Below the pieces are notes generated by a model. It did no database searches and was not told where the DNA came from. It saw nothing but the letters and a program-made list of their open reading frames with translations. 64,000 bases of DNA, taken from Nocardioides daeguensis. GTDB lineage: Bacteria > Actinomycetota > Actinomycetes > Propionibacteriales > Nocardioidaceae. Shown one piece after another: positions 16,208-24,216 of the stretch. The position numbers were made by a program, and so were the translations under genes. How positions within the stretch are numbered: position 1 is the stretch's first letter; every line of letters begins with the position of its first letter. Location: contig NZ_JAHTKU010000010.1 in assembly GCF_019192965.1 (NCBI RefSeq), positions 186,001-250,000 of the forward strand, in the 5' to 3' direction.

Positions 16208-16915
16208 ATGAGTGGTGCTCGACCGATGCGCATCGCGGTGGTCGACGACCACGCGGTGCTCGCCGACGCCGTGGCGTCGGCCCTCGAGGACGAGGGCTAC
16301 ATCGTCCGGCTGATCTCGCTGTCCGACGTGCACGCGACCCTCGCCTCCGTGCTCGCCTCGACGCTGCGCAGCGCGGCCCGGATGGTGCTGCTCGAGCCCA
16401 GCCTGGGCAGGGTCGGCAACGGCCTGCGGCTGGTCCGTCCGTTGGCGGCCTCGGGTACGTCGGTCGTGGTGCTGACCGGCACCGGCGACCGCCTCGAGTG
16501 GGGCGAGGCGCTCCTCCGCGGCGCCAAGGCCGTGCTGCCCAAGACCTGCCAGCTCGCCGACGTCGTCGCTGCGGCGCGGGCGGTCCGCGACGAGCAGCCG
16601 CTGATGAGCGCCGAGGAGCGCCGGGAGCTGATCGACGCGGCCCTGCGCGAGCGCGACGAGGTCCGCACGATCCGAGCCCGCCTCGACCGGCTGACCCGGC
16701 GCGAGGCGGAGGTGCTCGCTGCGTTGATGCAGGGCGTCCAGGTGCGCGACATCGCGCGGTCGGCGTACGTCTCCGAGGTCACCGTCCGCACCCAGGTGAA
16801 GCGAGTCCTCGCCAAGCTGCAGACGACCTCGCAGCTCGCCGCGGTCGGTGCGGCCTACCGGGTCGGCTGGCGGCCGCCGGACACCGATCTCGCCTGGCCG
16901 GCCGCGGCGGGCTGA
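16208..16915 (+). CDS. Orphan LuxR-type response regulator lacking the phosphoacceptor Asp
   Basis: The 235-residue protein has a receiver-like domain (MRIAVVDDHAVLADAV) and a C-terminal LuxR helix-turn-helix (LTRREAEVLAALMQG, then VSEVTVRTQVKRVLAKL). The residue that should accept phosphate is Glu63, in VLLEPSLG, whereas Asp13/Asp14, Thr90 and Lys112 are kept. Such a receiver may be locked in an active-like state or respond to something other than a kinase. No histidine kinase gene adjoins it. ATG 16208 follows a G-rich GGGGGTGG stretch. It is preceded by a CRP-type site, so its level may follow carbon status. Confidence 0.85.
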   Translation: MSGARPMRIAVVDDHAVLADAVASALEDEGYIVRLISLSDVHATLASVLASTLRSAARMVLLEPSLGRVGNGLRLVRPLAASGTSVVVLTGTGDRLEWGEALLRGAKAVLPKTCQLADVVAAARAVRDEQPLMSAEERRELIDAALRERDEVRTIRARLDRLTRREAEVLAALMQGVQVRDIARSAYVSEVTVRTQVKRVLAKLQTTSQLAAVGAAYRVGWRPPDTDLAWPAAAG

Positions 16916-16984
16916 CCCGGCCCGGCGCGGCCGTCGGCGAGCGCGGATGGCCGATCCTCACCAGGTGCGCCGGATACTGGCGCG

Positions 16985-17272
16985 GTGGTGAGCTTCCTTC
17001 TCTCGGTCACGTTCGCCTGCGGCGTGGTGATCGCCGTCGCGCACGTCCTCAACCGGCGCTTCGTCGCGCCGGTCTACGACGTCGTGGCCAACCTGACCGC
17101 GTTCGTCTCGGCGACCGCTGCCTCCGTGCTGCTCGAGCACTGGGTCCCCGCGAGCCTGTCGTGCGTCGCGATCGGCTGCTGGCTCGTGCTCGCCCGGCGC
17201 ACGACTCGCGCGCTGCGTGCCCGGAACAGTGCCCGGGACGGCTCCCGGGCGGCCGCGCTGACGGCCCGGTGA
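16985..17272 (+). CDS. Small membrane protein
   Basis: This 95-residue hypothetical protein has two or three hydrophobic stretches (VSFLLSVTFACGVVIAVAHVL at the start, NLTAFVSATAASVLLE and LSCVAIGCWLVLA) and a basic cytoplasmic tail rich in Arg. I do not recognise the family. Two adjacent GTG codons (16985 and 16988) can serve as start and neither has a clear ribosome-binding site. It is encoded between the response regulator and a tRNA gene and shows no functional context. Confidence 0.55.
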   Translation: MVSFLLSVTFACGVVIAVAHVLNRRFVAPVYDVVANLTAFVSATAASVLLEHWVPASLSCVAIGCWLVLARRTTRALRARNSARDGSRAAALTAR

Positions 17273-17279
17273 GCTCGGG

Positions 17280-17352
17280 TGCCCCAGGCAAGAGTCGAAC
17301 TTGCGACCTTTCGCTTAGGAGGCGGCTGCTCTATCCACTGAGCTACTGGGGC
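17280..17352 (-). tRNA. tRNA-Arg(CCT)
   Basis: On the minus strand GCCCCAG pairs with CTGGGGC as the acceptor stem, AGCTCAGTGGATAGAGCA forms the D arm, the seven-base anticodon loop carries CCT, and GTTCGACTC gives the T loop. The tRNA reads AGG arginine codons. The 3' CCA is not encoded. It converges on the preceding small membrane-protein gene. Confidence 0.93.
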
Positions 17353-17561
17353 GTGGTGGGCCCATCTTGTCAGGTCCGGGCCGCCCGCCCCGGATTGGGT
17401 CGACGCACGGGGGTCCGGTCACAATGGTGAGCGACTCGCCGCCGCGCTTGGTGCGGTCCGTACGGTGGGCGTGGTACCACCGGTGCCGACCGGCCGCTGA
17501 CTCGGCAGCGACGTCGAGACCCCGACCATCCGCCGCGAGCGGCCACACGACCAGGTGATCC

Positions 17562-18941
17562 ATGACGCAGGACGTTGAGACCAGGCGCCCCGACGCGCCC
17601 GGGAGCCGCGCGCGCCGGGTGCCGACCTCGCGGGCCGACCGCCGCCGGCCGCGCAGCGAGCGCCGAGCACGCCGTGGGCGCACGGGTGGCGCCGGCAAGC
17701 GGGTCGCCGGCGGCCGGCGCAAGGCGCCGCAGCCGGGCAAGGTCGTCTTCAAGGTCATCCTCGCCAGCCTGATGTCGCTCGGCCTCACGACCGGCCTCGG
17801 CGTCGTGCTGGTCTACAACAACTGGAACGGCAACATCGACACCCAGGATGTCTCGGGTCAGCTCGGCACCGACCGGCCGACCGAGGAGGACACCGGCCCC
17901 AAGAAGCCGATGAACATCCTGGTGATGGGCACCGACACCCGCTCGGGCAAGGGCAACGGCATCGACGGCGAGGCGGGCGGCGGCCTGTCCGACACCACGA
18001 TCCTGTTCCACCTCTCCGCCGACCGGAAGTTCGCCTACGGCATCTCGGTGCCGCGCGACACCGCCGTGATCCGGCCGAGTTGCTACCGCGAGGACGGCAG
18101 CGAGATCGCCGCTGCCACCGGCTACGCCAAGTGGAACGCCGCCTTCGCGGTCGGCGGTCCCGCGTGCACGATCCGCCAGTTCGAGCAGGCCACTAACATC
18201 CGGATCAACAAGTACGTGCTCGTCGACTTCAACCAGTTCCGGGACATGGTCAACGCCCTCGACGGCGTCGAGGTCTGCATCCCCGAGGACATCGACGACG
18301 AGACGCACAACATCCACCTCAAGGCGGGCACCCGCGAGATCAAGGGCAACGAGGCGTTGACCTACGTGCGGGCCCGGTACCGGATCGGCGACGGGACGGA
18401 CCCCAACCGCACCCGCCGCCAGCAGGCGTTCATCGGCTCGATGATCAACAAGGCGCTCACCGCCGGCATGATCGCCCGGCCCGACCGGCTGATCGGCTTC
18501 ATGAACGCCGCGTCCTCGTCGCTGCACACCGACTTCAAGAACATCGCGCAGATGGCCGACCTCGCCGTCACCGCGAAGGGCATCGGCGCCGACAACATCA
18601 AGTTCATCACCACCCCGTGGGTCTACTCCGACAAGGTCAGCTCCGGCATCGAGTGGACCCCCGAGGTGGACAAGCTGTGGCAGCTGGTCCGCCGGGACAA
18701 GCCGCTGACCCCGGAGTTCCTCAAGGACGCCCTCAGCGCCGGAGACAAGCCCGACGGCTCGCCGACGGTCAGTGACGCCGCCACGCAGTCGCCGTCCGGG
18801 CCCGCCAGCCCGTCGGACACCGCCAGCCAGACCGGGACCCCCGGCACCCCCGGGACCACGCCGAGCAACGGCGTGACCCCGCCGGTCGTGCCCGAGGGCC
18901 TCAGCGCCTCCGGCCGCGAGGCCGCCGGCCTGTGCACCTGA
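17562..18941 (+). CDS. LytR-CpsA-Psr (LCP) family cell-wall glycopolymer ligase
   Basis: The 459-residue protein has a long Arg-rich cytoplasmic N-terminus (about 60 residues), one transmembrane helix at about 64-84 (VILASLMSLGLTTGLGVVLV) and an extracellular LCP domain with ILVMGTDTR, YGISVPRDTAV, GGPACTIRQFEQ and ALTYVRARY. The Arg residues of the VPRD and YVRAR motifs bind the polyprenyl pyrophosphate substrate. LCP enzymes join wall teichoic-type or arabinogalactan-type polymers to peptidoglycan. The C-terminus is a Ser/Thr/Pro-rich tail. ATG 17562 has no strong ribosome-binding site. It is followed by a small gene of unknown role. Confidence 0.92.
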   Translation: MTQDVETRRPDAPGSRARRVPTSRADRRRPRSERRARRGRTGGAGKRVAGGRRKAPQPGKVVFKVILASLMSLGLTTGLGVVLVYNNWNGNIDTQDVSGQLGTDRPTEEDTGPKKPMNILVMGTDTRSGKGNGIDGEAGGGLSDTTILFHLSADRKFAYGISVPRDTAVIRPSCYREDGSEIAAATGYAKWNAAFAVGGPACTIRQFEQATNIRINKYVLVDFNQFRDMVNALDGVEVCIPEDIDDETHNIHLKAGTREIKGNEALTYVRARYRIGDGTDPNRTRRQQAFIGSMINKALTAGMIARPDRLIGFMNAASSSLHTDFKNIAQMADLAVTAKGIGADNIKFITTPWVYSDKVSSGIEWTPEVDKLWQLVRRDKPLTPEFLKDALSAGDKPDGSPTVSDAATQSPSGPASPSDTASQTGTPGTPGTTPSNGVTPPVVPEGLSASGREAAGLCT

Positions 18942-18952
18942 GGCCGGTCGTC

Positions 18953-19123
18953 GTGGGCGAGCAGGAGACGGACTGGGAGCGGCGGCGCCGGCTGGCCGAG
19001 ATCTTCGGCGACGTCGAGCCGTCGGTGACCTCCGACGAGCGCGACGACGTCCCACCCGCCGCCCGGGAGAGCGCCAGCGACCGCTGGCTCAAGGCGCAGG
19101 TCCCGCCGCACCACGGCAGCTGA
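18953..19123 (+). CDS. Small conserved hydrophilic protein downstream of LCP
   Basis: The 56-residue protein reads GEQETDWERRRRLAEIFGDV at the start and ends SASDRWLKAQVPPHHGS. It is charged, has no transmembrane segment and resembles small proteins I recall being encoded after LCP or cell-wall genes in Nocardioidaceae. I chose GTG 18953, nine bases after a GAGG; GTG 18932 would overlap the LCP gene. The function is unknown. A perfect hairpin at 19171-19214 closes the unit. Confidence 0.65.
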   Translation: MGEQETDWERRRRLAEIFGDVEPSVTSDERDDVPPAARESASDRWLKAQVPPHHGS

Positions 19124-19170
19124 GCCCACCACGGCTGAGCCCACCCCCGGTCGGCCCGCAGGAGCCACGA

Positions 19171-19214
19171 CGCATCGAGGGCCGGTGGGGATGCCCCCAC
19201 CGGCCCTCGATGCG
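19171..19214. terminator. Bidirectional hairpin terminator
   Basis: A perfect 20-bp stem (CGCATCGAGGGCCGGTGGGG and its complement) encloses the loop ATGC between convergent genes. There is no T tract, which is common for actinobacterial intrinsic terminators. It can serve the LCP side and the mscL side. Confidence 0.85.
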
Positions 19215-19228
19215 CGTGTGCGGTGTGG

Positions 19229-19582
19229 TCAGTCGCGGTTGACCAGCGCGTTGCGGATGTCGGTGAGCAGCTCCACCTCGGTGGGGCCGCCCGCGTCGGC
19301 GGGGAAGAAGCGCTCCCTGGCCTTGGTGTAGGGCATGACCACGAAGAAGTACACGACTGCGGCGAGGATCAGGAAGGCGATCACGGCGTTGACGAAGGGC
19401 GCGATGTCGACGTCGGCGACCACCATCGCGCCGACCGTGTTGGCCCCGCCCACCTTGCCGACGTAGGCCAGCAGCACGTCGGTGAAGGCCTTGACGACCG
19501 CGGCGAACGACGTGCCGATGATGACGGCGACGGCGAGGTCGACGAGGTTGCCCTTCAGGATGAAGTTCTTGAACCCGGACAT
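19229..19582 (-). CDS. mscL: Large-conductance mechanosensitive channel MscL
   Basis: The 117-residue protein has the MscL start GFKNFILKGNLVDLAVAVIIG, with the pore-lining first helix, then FVNAVIAFLILAAVVYFFVVMPY as the second transmembrane helix, and a charged C-terminal helix bundle (TEVELLTDIRNALV). The pentameric channel opens under membrane tension to release solutes on osmotic downshock. A clear AGGAGAG site precedes ATG. It lies near the ruc/5-formyl-THF cyclo-ligase/galU genes, as Rv0985c does in M. tuberculosis. Confidence 0.95.
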   Translation of the reverse strand: MSGFKNFILKGNLVDLAVAVIIGTSFAAVVKAFTDVLLAYVGKVGGANTVGAMVVADVDIAPFVNAVIAFLILAAVVYFFVVMPYTKARERFFPADAGGPTEVELLTDIRNALVNRD

Positions 19583-19639
19583 CTATCTCTCCTCTTCCCG
19601 AGCGATGGTGGTGCGGTGGGGGACTCTCGGCCCCGGAGA

Positions 19640-20305
19640 CTAGCTGCGACTCCATGTGAAGGTCACGAGCTCGACGGCGGATGCGGCCGTGACGAGGTCG
19701 ACATCGACCGAATCTAGGGCCAGCACGACCAGACGCCCAGGAAGCGCGCCGCCGTTCGCCGATTCCGGGTCGGGTACGGCGAGCACGGTCGTGTCGCGCG
19801 CCAGGACCTGGGTCGTACCGGCCTGCGGGTCGGTGCCGAGCAGGCTGATCTGGTCGCCGGGCCTGAGCAGCGCCACCTGCCCGGCGTCCGAGAGCCGGAC
19901 CGGGACGGTGAGGGTGCCGGCGGGCTGGGCGGCGCCGAGGTCGGGGCCGACCAGGCGGACGTCGGTCACGGGCTCGCCGGTGCGCAGGGGAGCGGCCAGC
20001 CGGCGGCCGACCGGGTTCCGCGCCACCCGCTGCGGTACGACGTCCGCCGGGACCTCGACGCTCATCAGGTCACCCGCCGCCACCTCCCGGCCGGCGGGCA
20101 GGTCGCGGGCGGCGACGAGCAGCGTGCTGGTCGCGGGTGGTGGCGGCGCGAGCGAGCGGACGGCGAGGGCCGCGCCGAGGCCGAGCAGGAGCGCGGCGAT
20201 CAGGCGTCGGCGGCGCAGCACCCGCCGCCGTACCTCGTCGAGCGCGTCACGGACACGGCGCAGCGGAGGACGGGCGGGCGGCTGGCGGGGGTCGCGGGAC
20301 TCCAT
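19640..20305 (-). CDS. SAF-domain protein, CpaB/RcpC-like
   Basis: The 221-residue protein has a cytoplasmic Arg-rich N-terminus, one transmembrane helix (LIAALLLGLGAALAVRSLA, about 35-53) and an SAF domain (LLVAARDLPAGREVAAGDL, then PVGRRLAAPLRTGEPV), followed by a small beta domain (ISLLGTDPQAG). CpaB/RcpC proteins belong to the Flp/Tad pilus machinery. The only other Tad-type gene in the window is at 208, far away, so participation in a pilus is uncertain. It could also be a stand-alone periplasmic SAF protein. Confidence 0.75.
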   Translation of the reverse strand: MESRDPRQPPARPPLRRVRDALDEVRRRVLRRRRLIAALLLGLGAALAVRSLAPPPPATSTLLVAARDLPAGREVAAGDLMSVEVPADVVPQRVARNPVGRRLAAPLRTGEPVTDVRLVGPDLGAAQPAGTLTVPVRLSDAGQVALLRPGDQISLLGTDPQAGTTQVLARDTTVLAVPDPESANGGALPGRLVVLALDSVDVDLVTAASAVELVTFTWSRS

Positions 20306-20358
20306 GCCGGCGACCGTAGGCCGCCGCGACGCCGGCTGCCGGCGTCATCCACAGGGGC

Positions 20359-20685
20359 TCAGGCGGGGGAGGCGGCCGAGCTCGAGCTCGACGAGCCCGA
20401 CGAGCTCGCCGACGAGGACGAGGCCGCGTCGGAGCCCGACGAGCCGGACGAGCTCGACGAGCTCGACGACGAGGTCGACGTGGCCGGCGTGCTCGACGCG
20501 CTTGTCGAGGACTTGCTGTCGGTCTTGTAGAAGCCGGAGCCCTTGAACACGACGCCGACCGAGTTGAACACCTTGCGCAGCTTGCCGGTGCACTCGGGGC
20601 ACGTCGTGAGGGCGTCGTCGCTGAACTTCTGCACCTGCTCGAAGGCATGGCCGCACTCGGTGCACAGGTACTGGTAGGTGGGCAT
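20359..20685 (-). CDS. ruc: FmdB-type zinc-ribbon protein, Ruc-like redox chaperone
   Basis: The 108-residue protein begins MPTYQYLCTECGHAFEQVQ and has a second CxxC in TTCPECTGKLRKVF, together a zinc ribbon, followed by SVGVVFKGSGFYKTDS. That pattern is shared with M. tuberculosis Rv0991c (Ruc), a chaperone switched on by oxidation of its zinc cysteines. The C-terminal half is almost pure Ser/Ala and surely disordered, as in Ruc but more extreme. A CIRCE operator precedes it, matching the reported co-regulation of Ruc with hsp60/hsp70. It probably holds unfolded proteins for DnaK under combined heat and oxidative stress. Confidence 0.85.
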   Translation of the reverse strand: MPTYQYLCTECGHAFEQVQKFSDDALTTCPECTGKLRKVFNSVGVVFKGSGFYKTDSKSSTSASSTPATSTSSSSSSSSSGSSGSDAASSSSASSSGSSSSSSAASPA

Positions 20686-20698
20686 CGACGTTCCTCGC

Positions 20699-20739
20699 TT
20701 GGCACTCTCGCCCTAGCACTCTTGCCGGGCGAGTGCCAA
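20699..20739. promoter_or_regulatory. CIRCE (HrcA) operator with an extra half-site
   Basis: CTAGCACTC (20713-20721), nine bases, then GAGTGCCAA (20731-20739) is a near-perfect CIRCE element (consensus TTAGCACTC-N9-GAGTGCTAA), the site of the heat-shock repressor HrcA. A further left half TTGGCACTC lies at 20699-20707 and is an exact complement of the right half. The element sits between ruc (minus) and the penicillin acylase gene (plus) and could control both. Confidence 0.85.
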
Positions 20740-20769
20740 TGCTACGCCAGCAGGCAACCGCACGGCACA

Positions 20770-23439
20770 ATGGCGCCCACCATGGTGGACCTCGACACTC
20801 CTTCCCCGGTCCCGGCGGCCCGAGCGGCCCGAGCGCCCCGATGGCCGCGATGGCTGCGCTGGACGGCCGCCCTCGGCGTCCTGCTCGTCCTCGTCCTCAT
20901 CGCGGGCCTGACCACGGCCGTCGTCGGCGTACGCCGCTCCTGGCCGCAGACCGGCGGCGAGCTGTCGATCAGCGGCCTCGACGGCGAGGTCCGCGTGGTC
21001 CGCGACGACCACGGCATCCCGCAGATCTACGCCGACTCCACCCACGACCTGATGCTGGCCCAGGGCTTCGTGCACGCCCAGGACCGCTTCTTCGAGATGG
21101 ACGTACGACGGCACGCGACCGCCGGGCGTCTCTCGGAGCTCTTCGGCGACTCCGGCCTGGAGACCGACCTGGTGGTGCGCACCCTCGGCTGGCGCGACGT
21201 CGCCGAGCAGGAGGTCGCGCTGCTGCGCCCGGCCACGCGCAGCGCCCTCGACGCCTACGCGGAGGGCGTCAACGCCTACCTCGAGGGCCGTTCGACCTCG
21301 CAGATGTCGCTGGAGTACAGCCTGCTCGGCATCACCGGCCTCGACTACCAGCCGGAGAAGTGGACCGCGGTCGACTCGGTCGCCTGGCTCAAGGCGATGG
21401 CCTGGGACCTGCGCGGCAACCTCGAGGAGGAGATCGGCCGCGCCATCGCGACCGCGACCCTCGGCGAGGAGCGCGCGCAGGACCTCCACCCCGACTATCC
21501 GTACGCCGAGCACGCGCCGATCGTGCAGCAGGGCGGCATCGTCGCGGGCGGGTTCGACCAGGACGCCCCCGGCGCCGGTGCCGGCTCCCTCGCCCGCCCA
21601 CCTCTCGCCGACCCCCGCACCGTCGAGGCGCTGGCGAAGGTGCGCAGCGTGCTGGCCGGCGTACCCGCCCTCCTCGGCCAGGGCGACGGCATCGGCAGCA
21701 ACGCGTGGGTGGTCGCCGGCGACCACACCGACACCGGCTCGCCGATCCTCGCCAACGACCCGCACCTCGGCATCTCCCTGCCGGGCGTGTGGACCCAGGT
21801 CGGCCTGCACTGCCGCAGCCTGTCGCCCGACTGCCCCTACGACGTCGCCGGGTTCAGCTTCTCCGGCGTGCCGGGCGTGGTGATCGGCCACAACCGCGAC
21901 ATCGCCTGGGGCTTCACCAACCTCGGCCCCGACGTCACCGACCTGTTCGTCGAGCGGGTCACCGGCGACCGCTGGGAGTACGACGGCCAGCAGCTCCCGC
22001 TGACCCGGCGTACCGAGCGGATCGAGGTCCGTGACGGCGAGGACGTCGAGATCACGGTCCGCTCCACGAGCCACGGCCCGCTGCTGTCCGACCTCGCCCG
22101 GTTCGCCGACGAGGACGGCATCGAGACCACCGAGGACGGCCTGCTCGACCAGGTGGAGGCTGTCGCCGACGCCCAGGACGCCGAGGACGCCCGGCCGGGC
22201 GGCGACCCCGCCATCGCGCTCGCCTGGACCGCGCTCACCCCGCGTCCGACCGCCGACGCCCTGCTCGCGCTCGACCGTGCCAGCGACTGGACCTCCTTCC
22301 ACAAGGCGCTCTCCGCGTTCGCGGTCCCCGGCCAGAACGTCGTGTACGCCGACACACAGGGCCATATCGGCTACCAGGCGACCGGCGTGGTCCCCGTCCG
22401 CGGCCCCGGCAACGACGGGCGGCTGCCCGCGGCCGGGTGGCGCAAGGACACCGACTGGACCGGCGAGGTCGTGCCGTACGACGCCCTGCCCCGCGTCCTC
22501 GACCCGGAGTCCGGGATCATCGCGACCGCCAACCAGGCCGTGATCGACCCGACCCGGTACGCGCCGTACCTCACCTCGGACTGGGACCAGGGCTACCGCT
22601 CGGACCGGATCAACCGGCTGCTCGCCGCCGACGACGAGCTCAGCGTCGACAAGATGGCGGCCATCCAGCTCGACGACCGCAGCGCGATCGGGGAGGCGCT
22701 GACGCCGTACCTCCTCGACATCGAGCTGCCCCACGGCTACTACTCCGCCGGCCAGCGGCTGCTCAGGTCGTGGAACTACCAGCAGGACGCCGACAGCGCG
22801 GCCGCGGCGTACTTCAACGTCGTGTGGCGCGAGGTGCTGGCCCGCACCTTCTCCGACGAGCTGCCGCCGGTGATCCAGCCCGACGGCGGGGACCGGTGGT
22901 TCGCGGTCGTCAGCGCGCTGCTGCCGCGGGGGAAGAACGCGTGGTGGGACGACGTGCGCACCGACGACAAGGTCGAGCGGCGTACCGACATCCTGCGCGA
23001 GGCGATGATCGCCGCCCGCGACGAGATGACGGCGCTCGAGTCCCCGGACCCCGACGAGTGGTCGTGGGGCGCGCTGCACGAGCTGGAGCTGCGCTCCTCG
23101 ACGCTGGGGGAGTCCGGCATCGGGCTGGTCGAGCGGATGTTCAACCGCGGCGGCTGGGAGGTCGGCGGCGGCGGCTCGCTGGTCAACGCGACCGCCTGGG
23201 ACGCCCGCGACGGCTACCAGGTCGCCACCGCCCCCTCGATGCGGATGGTGGTCTCGATGGACGACCTCGACGCGGCCCGCTGGATCAACCTCACCGGCAT
23301 CTCCGGGCACGCCTTCCACCCGCACTACACCGACCAGACCGACCTGTGGGCACGCGGCGAGACCCTGCCCTGGGTGTTCTCCGAGAAGGCGGTGGAGAAG
23401 GCGGGCGAGGACGTGCTGGTCCTGACCCCCGGAGGTTGA
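20770..23439 (+). CDS. Penicillin acylase-family Ntn hydrolase
   Basis: The roughly 889-residue precursor has an N-terminal transmembrane anchor or signal (LGVLLVLVLIAGLTTAVVGV), an alpha-chain region (DDHGIPQIYADSTHDLMLAQG, then FVHAQDRFFEMD) and the autocatalytic site GDGIGSNAWVVAG. Cleavage would free Ser310 as the N-terminal nucleophile of the beta chain, followed by NDPHLGISLPG. Such amidases hydrolyse acyl-homoserine lactones, beta-lactams or other acyl amides outside the membrane. ATG 20770 or 20782 can start; neither has a clear ribosome-binding site. It separates ruc from the cyclo-ligase gene, which adjoin in M. tuberculosis, so it looks inserted here and may have come under CIRCE control. 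Confidence 0.88.
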   Translation: MAPTMVDLDTPSPVPAARAARAPRWPRWLRWTAALGVLLVLVLIAGLTTAVVGVRRSWPQTGGELSISGLDGEVRVVRDDHGIPQIYADSTHDLMLAQGFVHAQDRFFEMDVRRHATAGRLSELFGDSGLETDLVVRTLGWRDVAEQEVALLRPATRSALDAYAEGVNAYLEGRSTSQMSLEYSLLGITGLDYQPEKWTAVDSVAWLKAMAWDLRGNLEEEIGRAIATATLGEERAQDLHPDYPYAEHAPIVQQGGIVAGGFDQDAPGAGAGSLARPPLADPRTVEALAKVRSVLAGVPALLGQGDGIGSNAWVVAGDHTDTGSPILANDPHLGISLPGVWTQVGLHCRSLSPDCPYDVAGFSFSGVPGVVIGHNRDIAWGFTNLGPDVTDLFVERVTGDRWEYDGQQLPLTRRTERIEVRDGEDVEITVRSTSHGPLLSDLARFADEDGIETTEDGLLDQVEAVADAQDAEDARPGGDPAIALAWTALTPRPTADALLALDRASDWTSFHKALSAFAVPGQNVVYADTQGHIGYQATGVVPVRGPGNDGRLPAAGWRKDTDWTGEVVPYDALPRVLDPESGIIATANQAVIDPTRYAPYLTSDWDQGYRSDRINRLLAADDELSVDKMAAIQLDDRSAIGEALTPYLLDIELPHGYYSAGQRLLRSWNYQQDADSAAAAYFNVVWREVLARTFSDELPPVIQPDGGDRWFAVVSALLPRGKNAWWDDVRTDDKVERRTDILREAMIAARDEMTALESPDPDEWSWGALHELELRSSTLGESGIGLVERMFNRGGWEVGGGGSLVNATAWDARDGYQVATAPSMRMVVSMDDLDAARWINLTGISGHAFHPHYTDQTDLWARGETLPWVFSEKAVEKAGEDVLVLTPGG

Positions 23440-23452
23440 CCTTCCCCGTCCT

Positions 23453-23605
23453 CACCGTTGACCTGCCACAACCTCGCCCTTGAGTTGCCACAAACTCGCG
23501 GTTCAGTTGCCCGGGTCGCTCCTCCGCTGGAACTCAACGGTGACGTCGGCGCAGGTCAACGGTGAGTTTGCGGCAGGTCAACGGTGAGTTTGTGGCAGGT
23601 CAACG
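23453..23605. repeat. 22-bp tandem repeat with inverted upstream copies
   Basis: A 22-bp unit starting GCAGGTCAACGGTGAGTTTG occurs at 23551-23572 and 23573-23594, with a partial third copy at 23595-23605 and a diverged one near 23529. Inverted copies (CACCGTTGACCTGCCACAA and TTGAGTTGCCACAAACTC) lie at 23453-23500. The two sets can pair into a long hairpin. The array lies between the convergent acylase and cyclo-ligase genes, and its last partial unit supplies the stop codon of the latter. It may act as a bidirectional terminator. Confidence 0.75.
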
Positions 23606-24193
23606 AAAGCGCAGCACGCCGCCGGGAGTTGCGGCCGCGGTGACCGGTCGGTCGTGCGGCTCGACGGGGACGTCGGGGAGCACCTCGTCGTCGTAGAGCA
23701 GGACGCAGGTGAAGGTCCCGACCGGCACCCGCGCCAGCGCGCGGTCGTAGGACCCGCCGCCGCGGCCCAGGCGCAGGCCGGCCCTCGACACCGCCAGGCC
23801 GGGAAGGAGGACGACGTCGGCGGTGGCGACCGCGTCGAGGCCCAGACCGGCGCCGACCGGCTCGAGCAGCCCGCGGCGGGCCGGCGCCAGCGAGGTCGGG
23901 CCGTGGTACGTCGCCCAGTCGAGGTCGTTGTCGGGCAGCAGCAGCGGCAGCAGCACCCGCTTCCCGGCGGCGACCAGGTCGTCGAGCAGCGCGGTGGTGC
24001 CGGGCTCGGCGCCGACGGAGACGTACGCCGCCACGGTCGCCGCCCGGCGTATCTCCGGTGCGGTCAGCAGGTGGTCGGCGATGGCCCGGGCGGCGGCCCC
24101 GACCTCGCTCAGCGAACGGCGCCGGCGGCCGGTGAGGAGCTGGTCGCGGACCGCGACCTTGGCCGCGCCTTGGCACGGTTGTGGACCTGTCAC
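23600..24193 (-). CDS. 5-formyltetrahydrofolate cyclo-ligase
   Basis: The 197-residue protein converts 5-formyl-THF to methenyl-THF with ATP. It shows the family pattern: a helix with basic residues (VRDQLLTGRRRRSLSE), VAAYVSVGAEPGTTALLDDL, KRVLLPLLLP and the nucleotide loop PGLAVSRAGLRLGRGGGSYDRAL. The GTG start is back-to-back with the UDP-glucose pyrophosphorylase gene. It corresponds to Rv0992c between ruc and galU. The last residues FR-stop are encoded by the edge of the tandem repeat, so the C-terminus may differ from that of relatives. Confidence 0.9.
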   Translation of the reverse strand: MTGPQPCQGAAKVAVRDQLLTGRRRRSLSEVGAAARAIADHLLTAPEIRRAATVAAYVSVGAEPGTTALLDDLVAAGKRVLLPLLLPDNDLDWATYHGPTSLAPARRGLLEPVGAGLGLDAVATADVVLLPGLAVSRAGLRLGRGGGSYDRALARVPVGTFTCVLLYDDEVLPDVPVEPHDRPVTAAATPGGVLRFR

Positions 24194-24209
24194 CGGACCA
24201 GCCTACGAT
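24179..24209 (+). promoter_or_regulatory. Promoter of the UGPase-moeA-moaC-mog-rimJ operon
   Basis: TTGTGG (24179-24184) and TACGAT (24204-24209) are 19 bases apart. Transcription would begin about seven bases later, on or next to ATG 24217, giving a leaderless message; no ribosome-binding site is present, which fits. The promoter lies within and just beyond the start of the opposite gene. Confidence 0.5.
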
Positions 24210-24216
24210 CGGCGGT

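Noticed and set aside
17353-17561. A small plus-strand gene between tRNA-Arg and the LCP gene
   Set aside because: The 63-codon frame has no ribosome-binding site, no recognisable features and composition like shadow frames.
20713-23325. A minus-strand open frame of about 870 codons opposite the penicillin acylase
   Set aside because: Its translation is low-complexity Gly/Val/Arg/Asp typical of antisense frames in GC-rich DNA, whereas the plus strand encodes a clear Ntn hydrolase with all motifs.
23453-23605. A CRISPR array
   Set aside because: The 22-bp units are adjacent without spacers and include inverted copies.
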